64,000 nt of DNA from Clostridium sp. DSM 17811 (lineage in GTDB: Bacteria; Bacillota; Clostridia; Clostridiales; Clostridiaceae), in NCBI RefSeq assembly GCF_018861905.1, contig NZ_JAHLDU010000003.1, forward strand, positions 186,001-250,000. Direction: 5' to 3'. Shown here in pieces: positions 37,229-46,741 of the stretch. Positions within the stretch are counted from its first letter, which is position 1. Each line of letters starts with the position of its first letter. Under the pieces are notes generated by a model. It was given only the letters and a program-made list of their open reading frames with translations. It was not told the DNA's origin and made no database searches. The translations under genes were made by a program, and so were the position numbers.

Positions 37229-38209
37229 GTGATAATTAAATCAGAAACAAAAATAACTGGAGTCGGAGGGTATGTTCCAAAGGATATTCTTACCAATTAT
37301 GATTTGCAGAAGTTGGTAGATACAAGCGATGAATGGATTATTAGACGCACAGGTATAATAAAAAGACACATTAGTAGTGAAACTGAAAATGCAAGCAACT
37401 TAGCTATCAAGGCTGTTGAAAATTTAATTGAAGTTTACGGGTCTGACATATCTGATGTAGATATGATAGTGGTTTCGACAACTAGCCCCGACCACATTGT
37501 CCCAAATGTAGCCTCATTAATTCAGGGTCATTTTGGCATCAGAAAAACAGGCGTTATGGATATAAATGTAGCTTGCACAGGATATGTCTACGCATTATCG
37601 GTAGCAAATGCATTTATCACAATTGGTCAAAATAAAAAAATTCTAGTTGTAGCAACTGAGGCAATATCTAAACTTATTGATTATACAGATAGAAACACAT
37701 GTATACTTTTTGGTGATGGGGCATCAGCATTTTTATTAGAAAAAACTGATGGAAAAGGCGCCTTCATTGCTACAAATTTCGAAACAAACGGTAGTGGGGC
37801 TGATAGTATCTATTGTAGCAATCATTCAAAAAATATTGGTGAATCATCTGTTATAAAGGAACATCGTATTGTTCAAAATGGTGGTGAAGTATATAGATAT
37901 GTTATGAAAAATGTAGTAGATGGTATTAAAACACTTTTAGAAACCTCTCAGCTCTCACTTTCAGATATTAAGTGGTTTGTACCTCACAGTGCAAATTTGC
38001 GTTTGATTGAAGGTATATGCAAACGTCTTGAGTATCCTATTGAGAAAACTCTAGTTAGCGTAACAGAATTCGGAAATACTTCAAGTGCGTCTATTCCACT
38101 AGCTATTTGGCTAGCATTAAAAGAAAGCAAAATAGCAACAGGCGATAAGATACTACTTTACGGATTTGGCGGTGGACTTACTCATGGTGGAATTATTATT
38201 GAATGGTAA
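37229..38209 (+). CDS. fabH: 3-oxoacyl-ACP synthase III (FabH-type)
   Basis: Condenses acyl-CoA with malonyl-ACP to start fatty acid synthesis. The catalytic triad is intact: Cys in VACTGYVYAL, His in VPHSANLRLI and Asn in FGNTSSASI. DTSDEWIIRRTGI is the family N-terminal motif. The length of 326 aa is normal. GTG 37229 lies 6 nt after AGGAGG; a minimal ATG-TGA overlaps it. No other fab genes are near, so this may be a second, stand-alone KAS III or a FabH-like enzyme for another acyl product. Confidence 0.9.
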   Translation: MIIKSETKITGVGGYVPKDILTNYDLQKLVDTSDEWIIRRTGIIKRHISSETENASNLAIKAVENLIEVYGSDISDVDMIVVSTTSPDHIVPNVASLIQGHFGIRKTGVMDINVACTGYVYALSVANAFITIGQNKKILVVATEAISKLIDYTDRNTCILFGDGASAFLLEKTDGKGAFIATNFETNGSGADSIYCSNHSKNIGESSVIKEHRIVQNGGEVYRYVMKNVVDGIKTLLETSQLSLSDIKWFVPHSANLRLIEGICKRLEYPIEKTLVSVTEFGNTSSASIPLAIWLALKESKIATGDKILLYGFGGGLTHGGIIIEW

Positions 38210-38222
38210 GGAGAAATTTAAT

Positions 38223-38354
38223 TTATATACATAAGTACAATGAAGCAGAGCTGCTGTTTAAAATTATGAAGATTGTTTTACTTAAGTAGCTGCTTTCTGT
38301 TCCATTATTAATTTCTTCTACAATTTTACCGCCATTAAACACCAAAACTTTGCA
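38223..38354 (-). pseudogene. possible ABC-transporter ATPase C-terminal remnant
   Basis: The minus-strand frame reads KVLVFNGGKIVEEINNGTES, resembling the segment after the ABC ATPase H-loop, and runs to a stop at 38223. There is no start codon or ribosome binding site. A long GAAGCAG/CTGCTTTC hairpin (38242-38297) lies within it. Confidence 0.35.
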
Positions 38355-38363
38355 TAAAATAAA

Positions 38364-39560
38364 TTATTTTTTCATTTCCAATATATTGGATAATCCAGAA
38401 ACTATAGGCATAACATTATACGCATATTTATTGCTTAGTATAATAATTACATACCTTTTATCAATATCTTTTCCTAGATATGATGAATAGCCTAGTGTAC
38501 TCCCATTATCCCAAATCATTTTATCTCCATTAGCCTTTTTGGTTATAATTAATCCATATCCATAACTATGTAGGTGTGGTGTAATCATTCCATTTAATGA
38601 TTCTTTATTAATTAATTTTCCATCAAGTAGCGCATTATACCATGTATATAAATCATCAACTGTTGAATAAATACCTCCAGCGGAGGGTAATATTGATCCT
38701 TCTTTATCAAATGAGGATGTATATTTGTCCGTTTTCTTAGGACGATAATATCCATTTGCTTTGCCTTTTATTATAGCTTTATAAGTTAAAAATCCGGTAT
38801 CAATTAATTTTAAGGGTTTAAATATATTTTTGTCTATATACTCCTCGTAGTTAATGCCGGACACCTTTTCTATTATATATCCAAGTAATATATAATTTGA
38901 ACTACTGTACTCATACTTTGTTCCAGATTCAAAATGGCGTGGCTTATTTTTAAATAGATTAACACTTTCCTTTAGAGTATATGTATGTTTCCCGTTTACA
39001 GGTGATATAGAAGATTGATTATAATCAGGAATTCCAGAGGTGTGGGTGAGCAGATTATAAATTTTTATTTCATCTCCATTTGGATAATCTGGAATATATT
39101 TATCAACTGTGTCTTGGACATTTAAAAGTTTCTTTTCTTGTAACATTAAAATTGCTGTAGCAGTAAATTGTTTAGTTAAGGATGCAATTTCGAAAGCTGT
39201 TTTAGGTTTATTAACAATTTTTTTATTATAGTCTGCCATACCATATCCTTTATCTGATAGCACCTTATCATCTTTCGCAACGAGAATGGTACCACTAAAT
39301 TTATCATTTGGGGAATAAGAATCTATATATTTAGATATCTTAGATTGAATTTCAATATTATCTATTTTCACGCTACTATCTATTTTCACGCTACTATCTA
39401 TTTTTGTTTTATTATTTATTTTTGTACTATTATCTGTTTTGGCACTATTATTTGTTTTTGGAATATTAAGTGTGGAGGTTGTACTTTTACCACAACCTGT
39501 CGCTATTATTATGAATGTAAATAATAAAGAGGTTATCTTTATTATATTCTTTTTTGTCAT
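38364..39560 (-). CDS. serine hydrolase lipoprotein, beta-lactamase class C fold
   Basis: 398 aa. Lipoprotein signal with lipobox IATGC. A low-complexity S/T/K/D/N linker (about 32-70) contains duplicated VKIDSS units. In the beta-lactamase-related domain, the nucleophile is in IASLTKQFTA (SxxK) and the tyrosine is in YEYSSSNY. A GSTLGYSS segment stands near the third motif. Probably a penicillin-binding or esterase-type surface hydrolase; the specificity is unknown. GGGAGGATATAATA precedes the ATG. Confidence 0.87.
   Translation of the reverse strand: MTKKNIIKITSLLFTFIIIATGCGKSTTSTLNIPKTNNSAKTDNSTKINNKTKIDSSVKIDSSVKIDNIEIQSKISKYIDSYSPNDKFSGTILVAKDDKVLSDKGYGMADYNKKIVNKPKTAFEIASLTKQFTATAILMLQEKKLLNVQDTVDKYIPDYPNGDEIKIYNLLTHTSGIPDYNQSSISPVNGKHTYTLKESVNLFKNKPRHFESGTKYEYSSSNYILLGYIIEKVSGINYEEYIDKNIFKPLKLIDTGFLTYKAIIKGKANGYYRPKKTDKYTSSFDKEGSILPSAGGIYSTVDDLYTWYNALLDGKLINKESLNGMITPHLHSYGYGLIITKKANGDKMIWDNGSTLGYSSYLGKDIDKRYVIIILSNKYAYNVMPIVSGLSNILEMKK
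39364..39401 (-). repeat. tandem 18-bp repeat in the lipoprotein linker
   Basis: The unit containing TTTTCACGCTACTATC occurs twice in tandem with a partial third copy, encoding the repeated VKIDSS linker. Confidence 0.7.
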
Positions 39561-39975
39561 TATTATATCCTCCCAAATTATTCAAATGGCCACTTGCATA
39601 TGTATCATACTAAAAATGCGAAATGGTCTAATTATATTTTTAGTATATATGAAAAAATACAAAACAGCATTTTACAAGTATGGTGTAATGTATTTATTTA
39701 ATTATACTGTAAATTTCATATAAATACTTAAAAATTTGGATATAAATTTCATGTATAAAGAATATTAGAATCTTGCGCACTATAATAAAGGTTCTAATTG
39801 TTTGATTGTTTAATGAATAAGAATACTTTAAAAAATCATTCAAAAACTGAATAGTTCTGCGTCACTGGGTATAGACATGGAACATATATGAATTAAAATG
39901 CAATATATACTTCACAAATAGAAATATATATTATATAATGTTAGTAATTTAAAAATGAAAAGAGGGGTTTTTATT
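39561..39975. other. intergenic region without a gene
   Basis: 415 bp between divergent genes. Only a TAGAATCTT/AAGGTTCTA imperfect hairpin (39768-39798) and the ribosome binding sites of the flanking genes were seen. Confidence 0.5.
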
Positions 39976-40668
39976 ATGAAATCTAAAGCAAAAGACGAAC
40001 GTATAGTAAAAAAATCCAATGAAATTTGTGCACACTTGTATCCGTTAATTATTATTTTAACAATAATACAAGCTATCTTTAAATACTTGTTATTAACACA
40101 AGATATTACAGAATATATTTTGGAAATAATTGCAATACTAGGTTCTATTGGATATTTACTTATTAGAACCTATGTTACTGGGATACCATTGTTTAGACAT
40201 TCGGATAAGTGCGTACATGAGATTCAAAATCGTTATGTCATGCATAGTTTTTATATTTGTTTTATTACCTATGTTTTTGGTGAATTTATTTTGATGTTCG
40301 TATTTGATAAGTGGATTTTATCGTCTACATATGTTCTAGTTTGGATTATACCTGCGTTTATATATACTTTTAAGATAGTGAAAAATGGCTTATTTGTTTG
40401 GGGTAGCAAAAAAGCAGAGGTAGCTGGAGTAAAAGCATTTAAAGTGAGAGTAGCAATCGGAAGCATTTTCTATGGTGTTGTTATGGAATGGAAAGTACTA
40501 TTTAAGAATAATAATTTTCATCCAATTGGGTTGATTTTGGTTATTATGATGGCAATTGGTTGGGGTATACCCTTTTATTTCATCATGAAAAGTATTAAAA
40601 ATAAATCGGAGCGACATTCAAACAATGAGTTAATGGAAATTGAACAAGAAAATAAAAATGATATGTAA
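39976..40668 (+). CDS. multi-pass membrane protein paired with an Xre regulator
   Basis: 230 aa from ATG 39976 (AGAGGGG at 39961-39967; the upstream ATG 39955 precedes that site). Hydrophobic segments are at about 20-42, 47-65, 91-112, 120-140 and 185-210. The N-terminus KAKDERIVKKSNEICAHLYP resembles the DUF6773-type proteins that sit beside small Xre regulators. Function unknown. The gene is followed after 17 nt by the regulator, so they are cotranscribed. Confidence 0.7.
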   Translation: MKSKAKDERIVKKSNEICAHLYPLIIILTIIQAIFKYLLLTQDITEYILEIIAILGSIGYLLIRTYVTGIPLFRHSDKCVHEIQNRYVMHSFYICFITYVFGEFILMFVFDKWILSSTYVLVWIIPAFIYTFKIVKNGLFVWGSKKAEVAGVKAFKVRVAIGSIFYGVVMEWKVLFKNNNFHPIGLILVIMMAIGWGIPFYFIMKSIKNKSERHSNNELMEIEQENKNDM

Positions 40669-40685
40669 AATACTGGGGAGGAAAT

Positions 40686-40895
40686 ATGAAGAATAAAAAA
40701 ATGAAAATAGCTAGAATTGAATGTGACTTATCTCAAGAACAATTAGCAGATAATGTGGGTGTCACAAGGCAAACAATTGGCCTTATTGAATCTGGAAAAT
40801 ATAATCCATCTATTAAATTATGTATCGCCATATGCAAAATATTAAATAAAACCTTAAATGATTTATTTTGGGAAGATGAAAGTATCCAATGGTAG
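40686..40895 (+). CDS. Xre family helix-turn-helix regulator, 69 aa
   Basis: A minimal lambda-repressor-like HTH: RIECDLSQEQLADNVGVTRQ then TIGLIESGKYNPSIKLCIAI, ending LNDLFWEDE. There is no effector domain. In such pairs the regulator controls its membrane partner operon. GGGGAGG precedes the ATG. The 257 nt beyond hold an 8-bp GAAGGAGT/ACTCCTTC inverted repeat (41033-41070) that may end transcription. Confidence 0.9.
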   Translation: MKNKKMKIARIECDLSQEQLADNVGVTRQTIGLIESGKYNPSIKLCIAICKILNKTLNDLFWEDESIQW

Positions 40896-41152
40896 AATAT
40901 TCTTTAAAATTATGTTGCAATAATATAAAAAGGTGAAATGAAAATTGTTTATATTATACGATAATATGAGCTAACTATTTTGCTATATACAATGAGGTTA
41001 TATCAATTGAGCCAGATGTTGAAAATGGAATTGAAGGAGTTTTTATGATGTAGGTGTCTGACTCCTTCATGTTCAATTATAACTTGTGTTAATATTTTCA
41101 TTTAGATATTTACTATTGTGGGGTAAGCGTTTATTATAATATAAATTTCTCT

Positions 41153-42193
41153 TTAAATTTTTTTTATCTTGGAGTCGTTTTTTTCATTCAAATCCACTCC
41201 AATTAAATCTAATACGAATATAACAATTGGGATGCCAAGTAACAGCCCCCAAGTTCCCATAAACTGTTCTGAGATTATTAATGTTGTAAAAGTAAAAAAT
41301 ATTGGAAGATGGGTTGTATCAGACATAAACATTGGGTTTAAAACATAACTTTCAATAGTATGAATTACTAAGATCATAATAAGTACAAAAACTACTTTAA
41401 TTAACCCTCCTATTTTAAAGGCAATTAGACATAAGGGAATTAAAGAAAAAAACACTCCGACTACAGGTACAAGACTTAAAATAAATATCATAAATGCAAG
41501 GGCGAACAATGCAGGAAAGCCCATTATAGTAAGTCCTATGATTGATAATATTGTATTTGCAATAGCTATCATTATTTGAGCTCGTATTACTTTACCAAAA
41601 GAATTTAAAAAATTATTACCAAAATAACTTAAATAATTGTATGCTGAAGATACTCTACTATGTTTAAACTTATATAGAAACTTTAATACACTAGTTTTTT
41701 CTAATACAAATACCAAACTTAATAGAAGTGCCATAAAAAAATTCAAGCCACATTTACCAAAATCAGTTATAAAAAGCATAATATTTTGAATCCCCATTTT
41801 AGCATAACTTGCTATGTCAATTTGATGAAAGATAGGTGCGAAATACTTCATATTTCCTTTTGTATCTATCACGAAATTAGTGTATTCCATTCTACGTAAA
41901 ATATGTAAGCTTTGAGAAATAGCAAGTGGTATATATTTCACTGCTAGCAGCACTACAGTTATTGTCATAAACATATATATAATTATAGTAATAATAGCTG
42001 GGTTTATCTTTATAACTTTGTTGATTTGCTCAGTTAATAAACTTTGTAGACTATTTGCTAAATAAGAAATCATAAAAGTTAATAAAACCAAATTTAAAAT
42101 AGATCTGATTAAGAAAGCGAATAATACTAAAGCTGCTATTAATAATATTTTTATTACCGATTCTTTGTGAAATAATTCTACTATTGTTTGCAT
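41153..42193 (-). CDS. AI-2E family transporter (UPF0118)
   Basis: 346 aa membrane protein with about eight hydrophobic segments. Family features are the N-terminal LLIAALVLFAFLIRSIL pair, the central soluble region and the C-terminal VLNPMFMSDTTHLPIF and TWGLLLGIPI motifs. Members include autoinducer-2 exporters and Na+/H+ antiporters, so the substrate is open. The gene is monocistronic, and its SD on the minus strand is GAAGGAGTATC. Confidence 0.88.
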   Translation of the reverse strand: MQTIVELFHKESVIKILLIAALVLFAFLIRSILNLVLLTFMISYLANSLQSLLTEQINKVIKINPAIITIIIYMFMTITVVLLAVKYIPLAISQSLHILRRMEYTNFVIDTKGNMKYFAPIFHQIDIASYAKMGIQNIMLFITDFGKCGLNFFMALLLSLVFVLEKTSVLKFLYKFKHSRVSSAYNYLSYFGNNFLNSFGKVIRAQIMIAIANTILSIIGLTIMGFPALFALAFMIFILSLVPVVGVFFSLIPLCLIAFKIGGLIKVVFVLIMILVIHTIESYVLNPMFMSDTTHLPIFFTFTTLIISEQFMGTWGLLLGIPIVIFVLDLIGVDLNEKNDSKIKKI

Positions 42194-42502
42194 TTAAGAT
42201 ACTCCTTCATCTTGTTTTATTAGAACTTGTCATATGTATTTAAATAGCTTACCATATCTTGCTATTATAATAAGTTATTATCTTATTTGTTTATTATAGC
42301 AATTATTTAGGGTGCACGGCAAATTATAATTGAAATTAATAAGAATAATTATAATTACAGTTTGGAATTAGCTCTAAATTTAAATTAATTGATAATATAT
42401 ATAAATGTTTCAATTTTATTAATTTTAATAAAAGTCTTTATACAAATGTAAAATTATGGTATATTATAAAAAATAAACTATATACTTTGAGGAGGAATTA
42501 AA
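42194..42502. other. intergenic region without a gene
   Basis: 309 bp of very AT-rich DNA between divergent genes; a TATATTAT stretch near 42460 may be the -10 region of the SH3b gene. Nothing else was seen. Confidence 0.4.
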
Positions 42503-43114
42503 TTGAAAAACATTAAACTTTTAACACAATTAAAAAAAGCTTCATTAAAGAAAAAGGTGGTTGTCGTTACTACTATTATGGGGATCGCATTAGTATCTAT
42601 AGGTATAAATAATGTGAATTATAATAATAGTACAAGCAGTGCAAATAAATATGTACAAGTATTAGGTAGTGTAGTTCAACAACCAGTAGTAGGCAAAATA
42701 CAATATGGTGTAACGACATCTATTGTAAACATAAGAACTGGGGCATCAACTACATCTTCTATACAAGGAAAATTAGCTAACAAAACTGAAATTAAAATTC
42801 TTGAAAAAAAAGATGATTTTTATAAAGTAAGCTACAGCGGTAAAACAGGATACGTAAGTAGTCAATATGTAAAAGTAATAGCTAAACCAGCTGCAGTAGT
42901 AACGGCACAGACAGTATCTAAAGTACAAGATGGCGTAACAACATCTATTGTAAACATAAGAACTGGAGCATCAACTACTTCTTCTATACAAGGGAAATTA
43001 GCTAACAAAACTAAAGTTAAAATTATGGGTAAGGTCGGTAGTTTTTATAAAATAAGTTATAGTGGTAAAACAGGATATGTAAGTAATCAATATGTGAAAA
43101 TAACAACTAAATAA
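42503..43114 (+). CDS. secreted protein with two bacterial SH3 domains
   Basis: 203 aa. An N-terminal signal or anchor (about 20-38, VVVVTTIMGIALVSIGI) is followed by two SH3_3 domains (about 72-130 and 150-203). Both begin GVTTSIVNIRTGASTTSSIQ and both contain YSGKTGYVS. The two copies are nearly identical at DNA level too, so the duplication is recent or maintained by conversion. Such domains bind cell-wall peptides; no catalytic domain is present. GAGGAGGAA precedes the start. Confidence 0.88.
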   Translation: MKNIKLLTQLKKASLKKKVVVVTTIMGIALVSIGINNVNYNNSTSSANKYVQVLGSVVQQPVVGKIQYGVTTSIVNIRTGASTTSSIQGKLANKTEIKILEKKDDFYKVSYSGKTGYVSSQYVKVIAKPAAVVTAQTVSKVQDGVTTSIVNIRTGASTTSSIQGKLANKTKVKIMGKVGSFYKISYSGKTGYVSNQYVKITTK

Positions 43115-43133
43115 GTATTATATATTGAAACTT

Positions 43134-43165
43134 AAAAATCCATATCAATTATGATATGGATTTTT
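43134..43165 (+). terminator. terminator after the SH3b gene
   Basis: AAAAATCCATATC/GATATGGATTTTT, 13-bp perfect stem, 6-nt loop. Confidence 0.88.
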
Positions 43166-43379
43166 AACTCTTTTTTTATTTTTAAAAGTGGATTGTGGTT
43201 ACATGTGATTAGAATGATTGCTACCAATGATGATTTATCTTCTATTAAAATATATCCTCGTCACATAATTATGGTATGATATAAATGTATATTATTGGTC
43301 GAAATTGTAATCGATATCTAAGCAAAGATTAAATATAAAACATTAATTTAAATGAATTTTATAAATTATGGAGGTTATT

Positions 43380-46300
43380 ATGAAAATTAGAGATAAAATG
43401 AAAAATGGTATGTGTGCGACACGTTGCAACTTGAAAAGAGTTGCCTAAACTGAATAAGTTTAAGAACTGATGGCATTGAAAAGTCAAATGAAGGGGTAAC
43501 GCCTTGAAGGGCTTTCTCTGATACTCCGATATGTGTCTTATTTATTAAGAAATGAGAGATATAAAGCTCGGTGAAGTCGATTGAGAATACACCCTAATGC
43601 TGTGCATATGCAGAGTAAAGGAACAGCGAACCAGAGGTGGTTGTGTGTACGATAGGTCGGGAGTCCATAAAATACTCATGGTAAGAATGTTCCTTAGGAA
43701 CTGACAAAATTCCGAATGTAAGGGTCTATACGTTTAAAGAACAGAAATGTTTTTCATACCTAAGTTGTATGGTTTGTGAGGATAAGTAAAATTGCATGTT
43801 ATGAAAGTCCTTATACTGTTAAAGGCAGTATCAATCAAACAGGCTCAAAGGAATTACCTAAAAGTATATGTAGTGATAAAAGTCATCGGAACGTGGTAAG
43901 CATCAGGCATGGAGAAACTTAATTTCAATGAAATGTTGATAAGGAAAGGTTTAAACTATAACTTATCTTAATTGATGTGAAAGTAGTGGCACAATACCTA
44001 TGAACCTCTGATAATAAGGAGTGGAGGGATAGCCACAAGTCAATAATTATTTTCTTAAATATACAAAAAACAATATTATTAGGTTCTTGTAAGACTAATA
44101 GAAGCGAAATTCACCAGATATGAGGGATGAGCTGACTAATGACAGTCAAATTGAAGAAGTTTAAGAAGAAATTACTAAGAAATAACGAATATTATGATTT
44201 CCAAGAAATACAAGATAACCTTTATAAGCAAAGTAAAGATAATATGAAGTTTAAAAATCTTATGGAGTTAATTACTGATGATAGAAACATACTATTAGCA
44301 TATCGCAATATAAAGAGGAACAAAGGGAGTAAAACACCCGGAACTAACTTTAATAATATATTAAAAATTGCAGATACGGAACCTAAATATCTCATAGAGT
44401 ATGTGAAAGAAAGACTAAAAGATTATAAACCTGAACCAGTAAGAAGAATTGAAATACCTAAAGATGGTGGAACGGCAACAAGGCCACTTGGAATACCCTG
44501 CATTGAAGATAGACTTATACAGCAATGTATCAAACAAGTATTAGAACCTATATGTGAAGCAAAGTTTCATGCACATAATTATGGATTCAGACCTAATAGA
44601 AGTACACACCATGCAATATCGAGAATGACATTCTTAGCAAATAGAGCTCACCTACATTATGTAGTTGATATAGATATAAAGGGATTTTTTGATAATGTAA
44701 ATCATGGTAAGCTATTAAAGCAAATGTGGTCTTTAGGGATACAAGATAAAAGTCTACTAACAATAATATCAAAAATGCTAAAAGCAGAAATTGATGGAAT
44801 AGGCATTCCTCAAAAAGGAACCCCGCAGGGTGGGATTTTATCGCCATTATTAAGTAATATAGTGTTAAATGAGTTAGATTGGTGGATTAGCAATCAATGG
44901 GAGACATTTGAACCAAGGCACAAATATACAAGTTACAATAAATTTAGTGCATTAAAGTCCTCCAAACTTAAACAAATGTTCATAGTCAGATATGCAGATG
45001 ATTTTAAGTTAATGTGTAGAGATTATGAAACAGCTCAAAAGGCGCTTATAGCAGTTAAAAACTGGTTAAAGGAAAGACTAGACCTAGATATTAGTCCAGA
45101 AAAGTCAAAAGTAATTAATATTAGGAAAAATTATTCAAACTTCCTAGGGTTCAAACTGAAGATTATCAAAAAGGGAAAGAAAAAGGTTATCAAATCCAAC
45201 ATCAATGATAAAGCAACAAAGAAAATTATAAAAGGTATATTGGAAAGAATCAAGGAAATTAAGAAAAGTCCAACTGTAGCAACTGTAAATAGATATAATG
45301 CATCTATATTAGGATTGCACAACTATTATAGATATGCAACATATGCAAACATAGACTTTTCTAAAATAGCTTTCTTAGTAAGCAAGAACCTATATAATAG
45401 TACCAAACGAATACGAGGTAAAACAGGTAACAAGAGTAAAGCATATATTAACTATTATGGTAAATATAATCTTAAAATAGTATATATTGCTAGTATAGCA
45501 TTGTTTCCAATAGCAGGAATTAAAACAAAAAATGCAATGAATTTCTCCCGAAATATATGCAACTTTACCAAAGAAGGTAGAGAATTAATCCATGATAACC
45601 TCAAAGGGGTCAATCACAATGCACTAAAATACATCATGGAAAACCCAATACAAGGTGAAACCACAGAATATAACGATAACAGAGTATCGCTATATGTAGG
45701 ACAAAATGGGAAATGTAGTGTAACAGGAGAGCCATTGTTAATAAATAACATGGATTCCCACCATAAAATTCCAAGAGAATTAGGTGGGAAAGATGAATAT
45801 GCAAATTTAACATTTGTTATTTGTGGTATTCATAAACTAATTCATGCAATAACAAAGAAAACGATACTAAACTATATAAATAAAATGCAGAAATTCATTA
45901 ATGAATCAAGCCTGATTAAAATAAATAAACTTCGTAAATTGGTTGGAAATTGTGAATTGTATATAAGTTAAAAGGAAAATATGAATTGAGGGCGCGCCGT
46001 ATGAGGTGAAAGTCTCACGTACGGTGTTGAGCGGGGGAAAAGGTGAAGATTACATCAAAGTCTTACCTATCGCTATTGTATATAGATGCAGGAGAGGGTC
46101 TTGAAGAGGAACGTAAAAAGTGTAAGGAATTATTATATGATTATAATCATACACACCCAAGTGAAGAAAAAAAAATGAAAGACTTGCTCAGAAAATTATT
46201 AGGAGATATGGGTGAGAATATTTGGATTGAACCACCAGTACATATGGCATATGGTACAAATGTGCATATTGGTGACTATTTTTATGCTAATTTTAATCTT

Positions 46301-46639
46301 GTAATTGTAGATGATATTGATGTTTATATAGGCGAACATGTAATGATAGCACCTAATGTGACAATAACCCCAACAGGACATCCAGTTGATTCAAATCTCC
46401 GCAGGCCAGGTACTCAGTTTTCAATTCCCGTAAGAATTGGTAACGATGTATGGATAGGTTCTAATGTAGTTATTTTGCCAGGCATCACTATAGGAGATAA
46501 TTCAGTTATAGGTGCTGGAAGTGTTGTTACTCATGATATTCCTGAAAATGTAATTGCTGTAGGAAATCCATGTCATGTGTTAAGGAATATAGATGAACGG
46601 GATAAAGAATATTATTATAAAAACAGAAGAATTGAATAA
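43380..46639 (+). CDS. maa: maltose O-acetyltransferase, split by a group II intron
   Basis: Exon 1 is 43380-43413 (MKIRDKMKNGM plus one base) and exon 2 is 46077-46639. Joining them gives a 198-aa protein reading KMKNGMLYIDAGEGLEEERK. This is the normal start of the Maa/LacA sugar acetyltransferase family, followed by the left-handed beta-helix with GNDVWIGSNVVILPGITIGD and VVTHDIPENVIAVGNP. GGAGG at 43370-43374 serves ATG 43380. The catalytic histidine region PTGHP is intact. The frame that seems to begin at 46043 takes its first residues from intron sequence. The product needs RNA splicing. Confidence 0.88.
44139..45971 (+). CDS. ltrA: group II intron-encoded reverse transcriptase/maturase with HNH domain
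   Basis: 610 aa LtrA-like protein. The reverse transcriptase domain has RPLGIPCIEDRLIQQCIKQV, the palm GTPQGGILSPLL, and the catalytic YADD at 285-288. A maturase (X) domain follows (about 370-500). The C-terminal HNH endonuclease (about 525-575) has CSVTG, DSHHKIPRELGG and CGIHKLIH. All domains look intact, so the element may be mobile and self-splicing. The gene lies wholly in intron domain IV and has only a weak ribosome binding site. Confidence 0.95.
   Translation: MTVKLKKFKKKLLRNNEYYDFQEIQDNLYKQSKDNMKFKNLMELITDDRNILLAYRNIKRNKGSKTPGTNFNNILKIADTEPKYLIEYVKERLKDYKPEPVRRIEIPKDGGTATRPLGIPCIEDRLIQQCIKQVLEPICEAKFHAHNYGFRPNRSTHHAISRMTFLANRAHLHYVVDIDIKGFFDNVNHGKLLKQMWSLGIQDKSLLTIISKMLKAEIDGIGIPQKGTPQGGILSPLLSNIVLNELDWWISNQWETFEPRHKYTSYNKFSALKSSKLKQMFIVRYADDFKLMCRDYETAQKALIAVKNWLKERLDLDISPEKSKVINIRKNYSNFLGFKLKIIKKGKKKVIKSNINDKATKKIIKGILERIKEIKKSPTVATVNRYNASILGLHNYYRYATYANIDFSKIAFLVSKNLYNSTKRIRGKTGNKSKAYINYYGKYNLKIVYIASIALFPIAGIKTKNAMNFSRNICNFTKEGRELIHDNLKGVNHNALKYIMENPIQGETTEYNDNRVSLYVGQNGKCSVTGEPLLINNMDSHHKIPRELGGKDEYANLTFVICGIHKLIHAITKKTILNYINKMQKFINESSLIKINKLRKLVGNCELYIS
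45994..46076 (+). ncRNA. group II intron domains V and VI
   Basis: Domain V is the 34-nt hairpin 45994-46027 (GCGCCGTATG...CGTACGGTGT with a GAAA tetraloop). The catalytic triad position reads CGC rather than AGC. Domain VI (46028-46076) pairs AGGTGAAGA with TCTTACCT and bulges A46069. Confidence 0.85.
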
Positions 46640-46741
46640 TTGTTGAATGGATTTTATCACATATATTAGTTTAAAGAAAGAAGCAGGAAATTTAATGGTA
46701 TTATTAGGGGATGATTATATAGGAAGGGGAGAATAACATTA

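Larger units (their letters stand above)
43414..46076 (+). mobile_element. complete group II intron
   Basis: It starts GTGCGAC (consensus GUGYG) and ends CGCTAT (AY). It carries a long structured 5' region, a reverse transcriptase/maturase gene and domains V and VI. These ends are chosen because they alone restore the acetyltransferase frame (T43413 joins TG at 46077-46078 as a Leu codon). The proposed branch-point A46069 leaves seven nucleotides to the 3' splice site, as expected. EBS/IBS pairs were not assigned. Confidence 0.88.

Noticed and set aside
41000-41051. Possible gene remnant before the AI-2E transporter
   Set aside because: About 17 plausible codons only; composition alone does not support a gene.
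46043-46075. Apparent N-terminus MKITSKSYLSL of the acetyltransferase
   Set aside because: These codons lie in intron domain VI; the real N-terminus is encoded at 43380.
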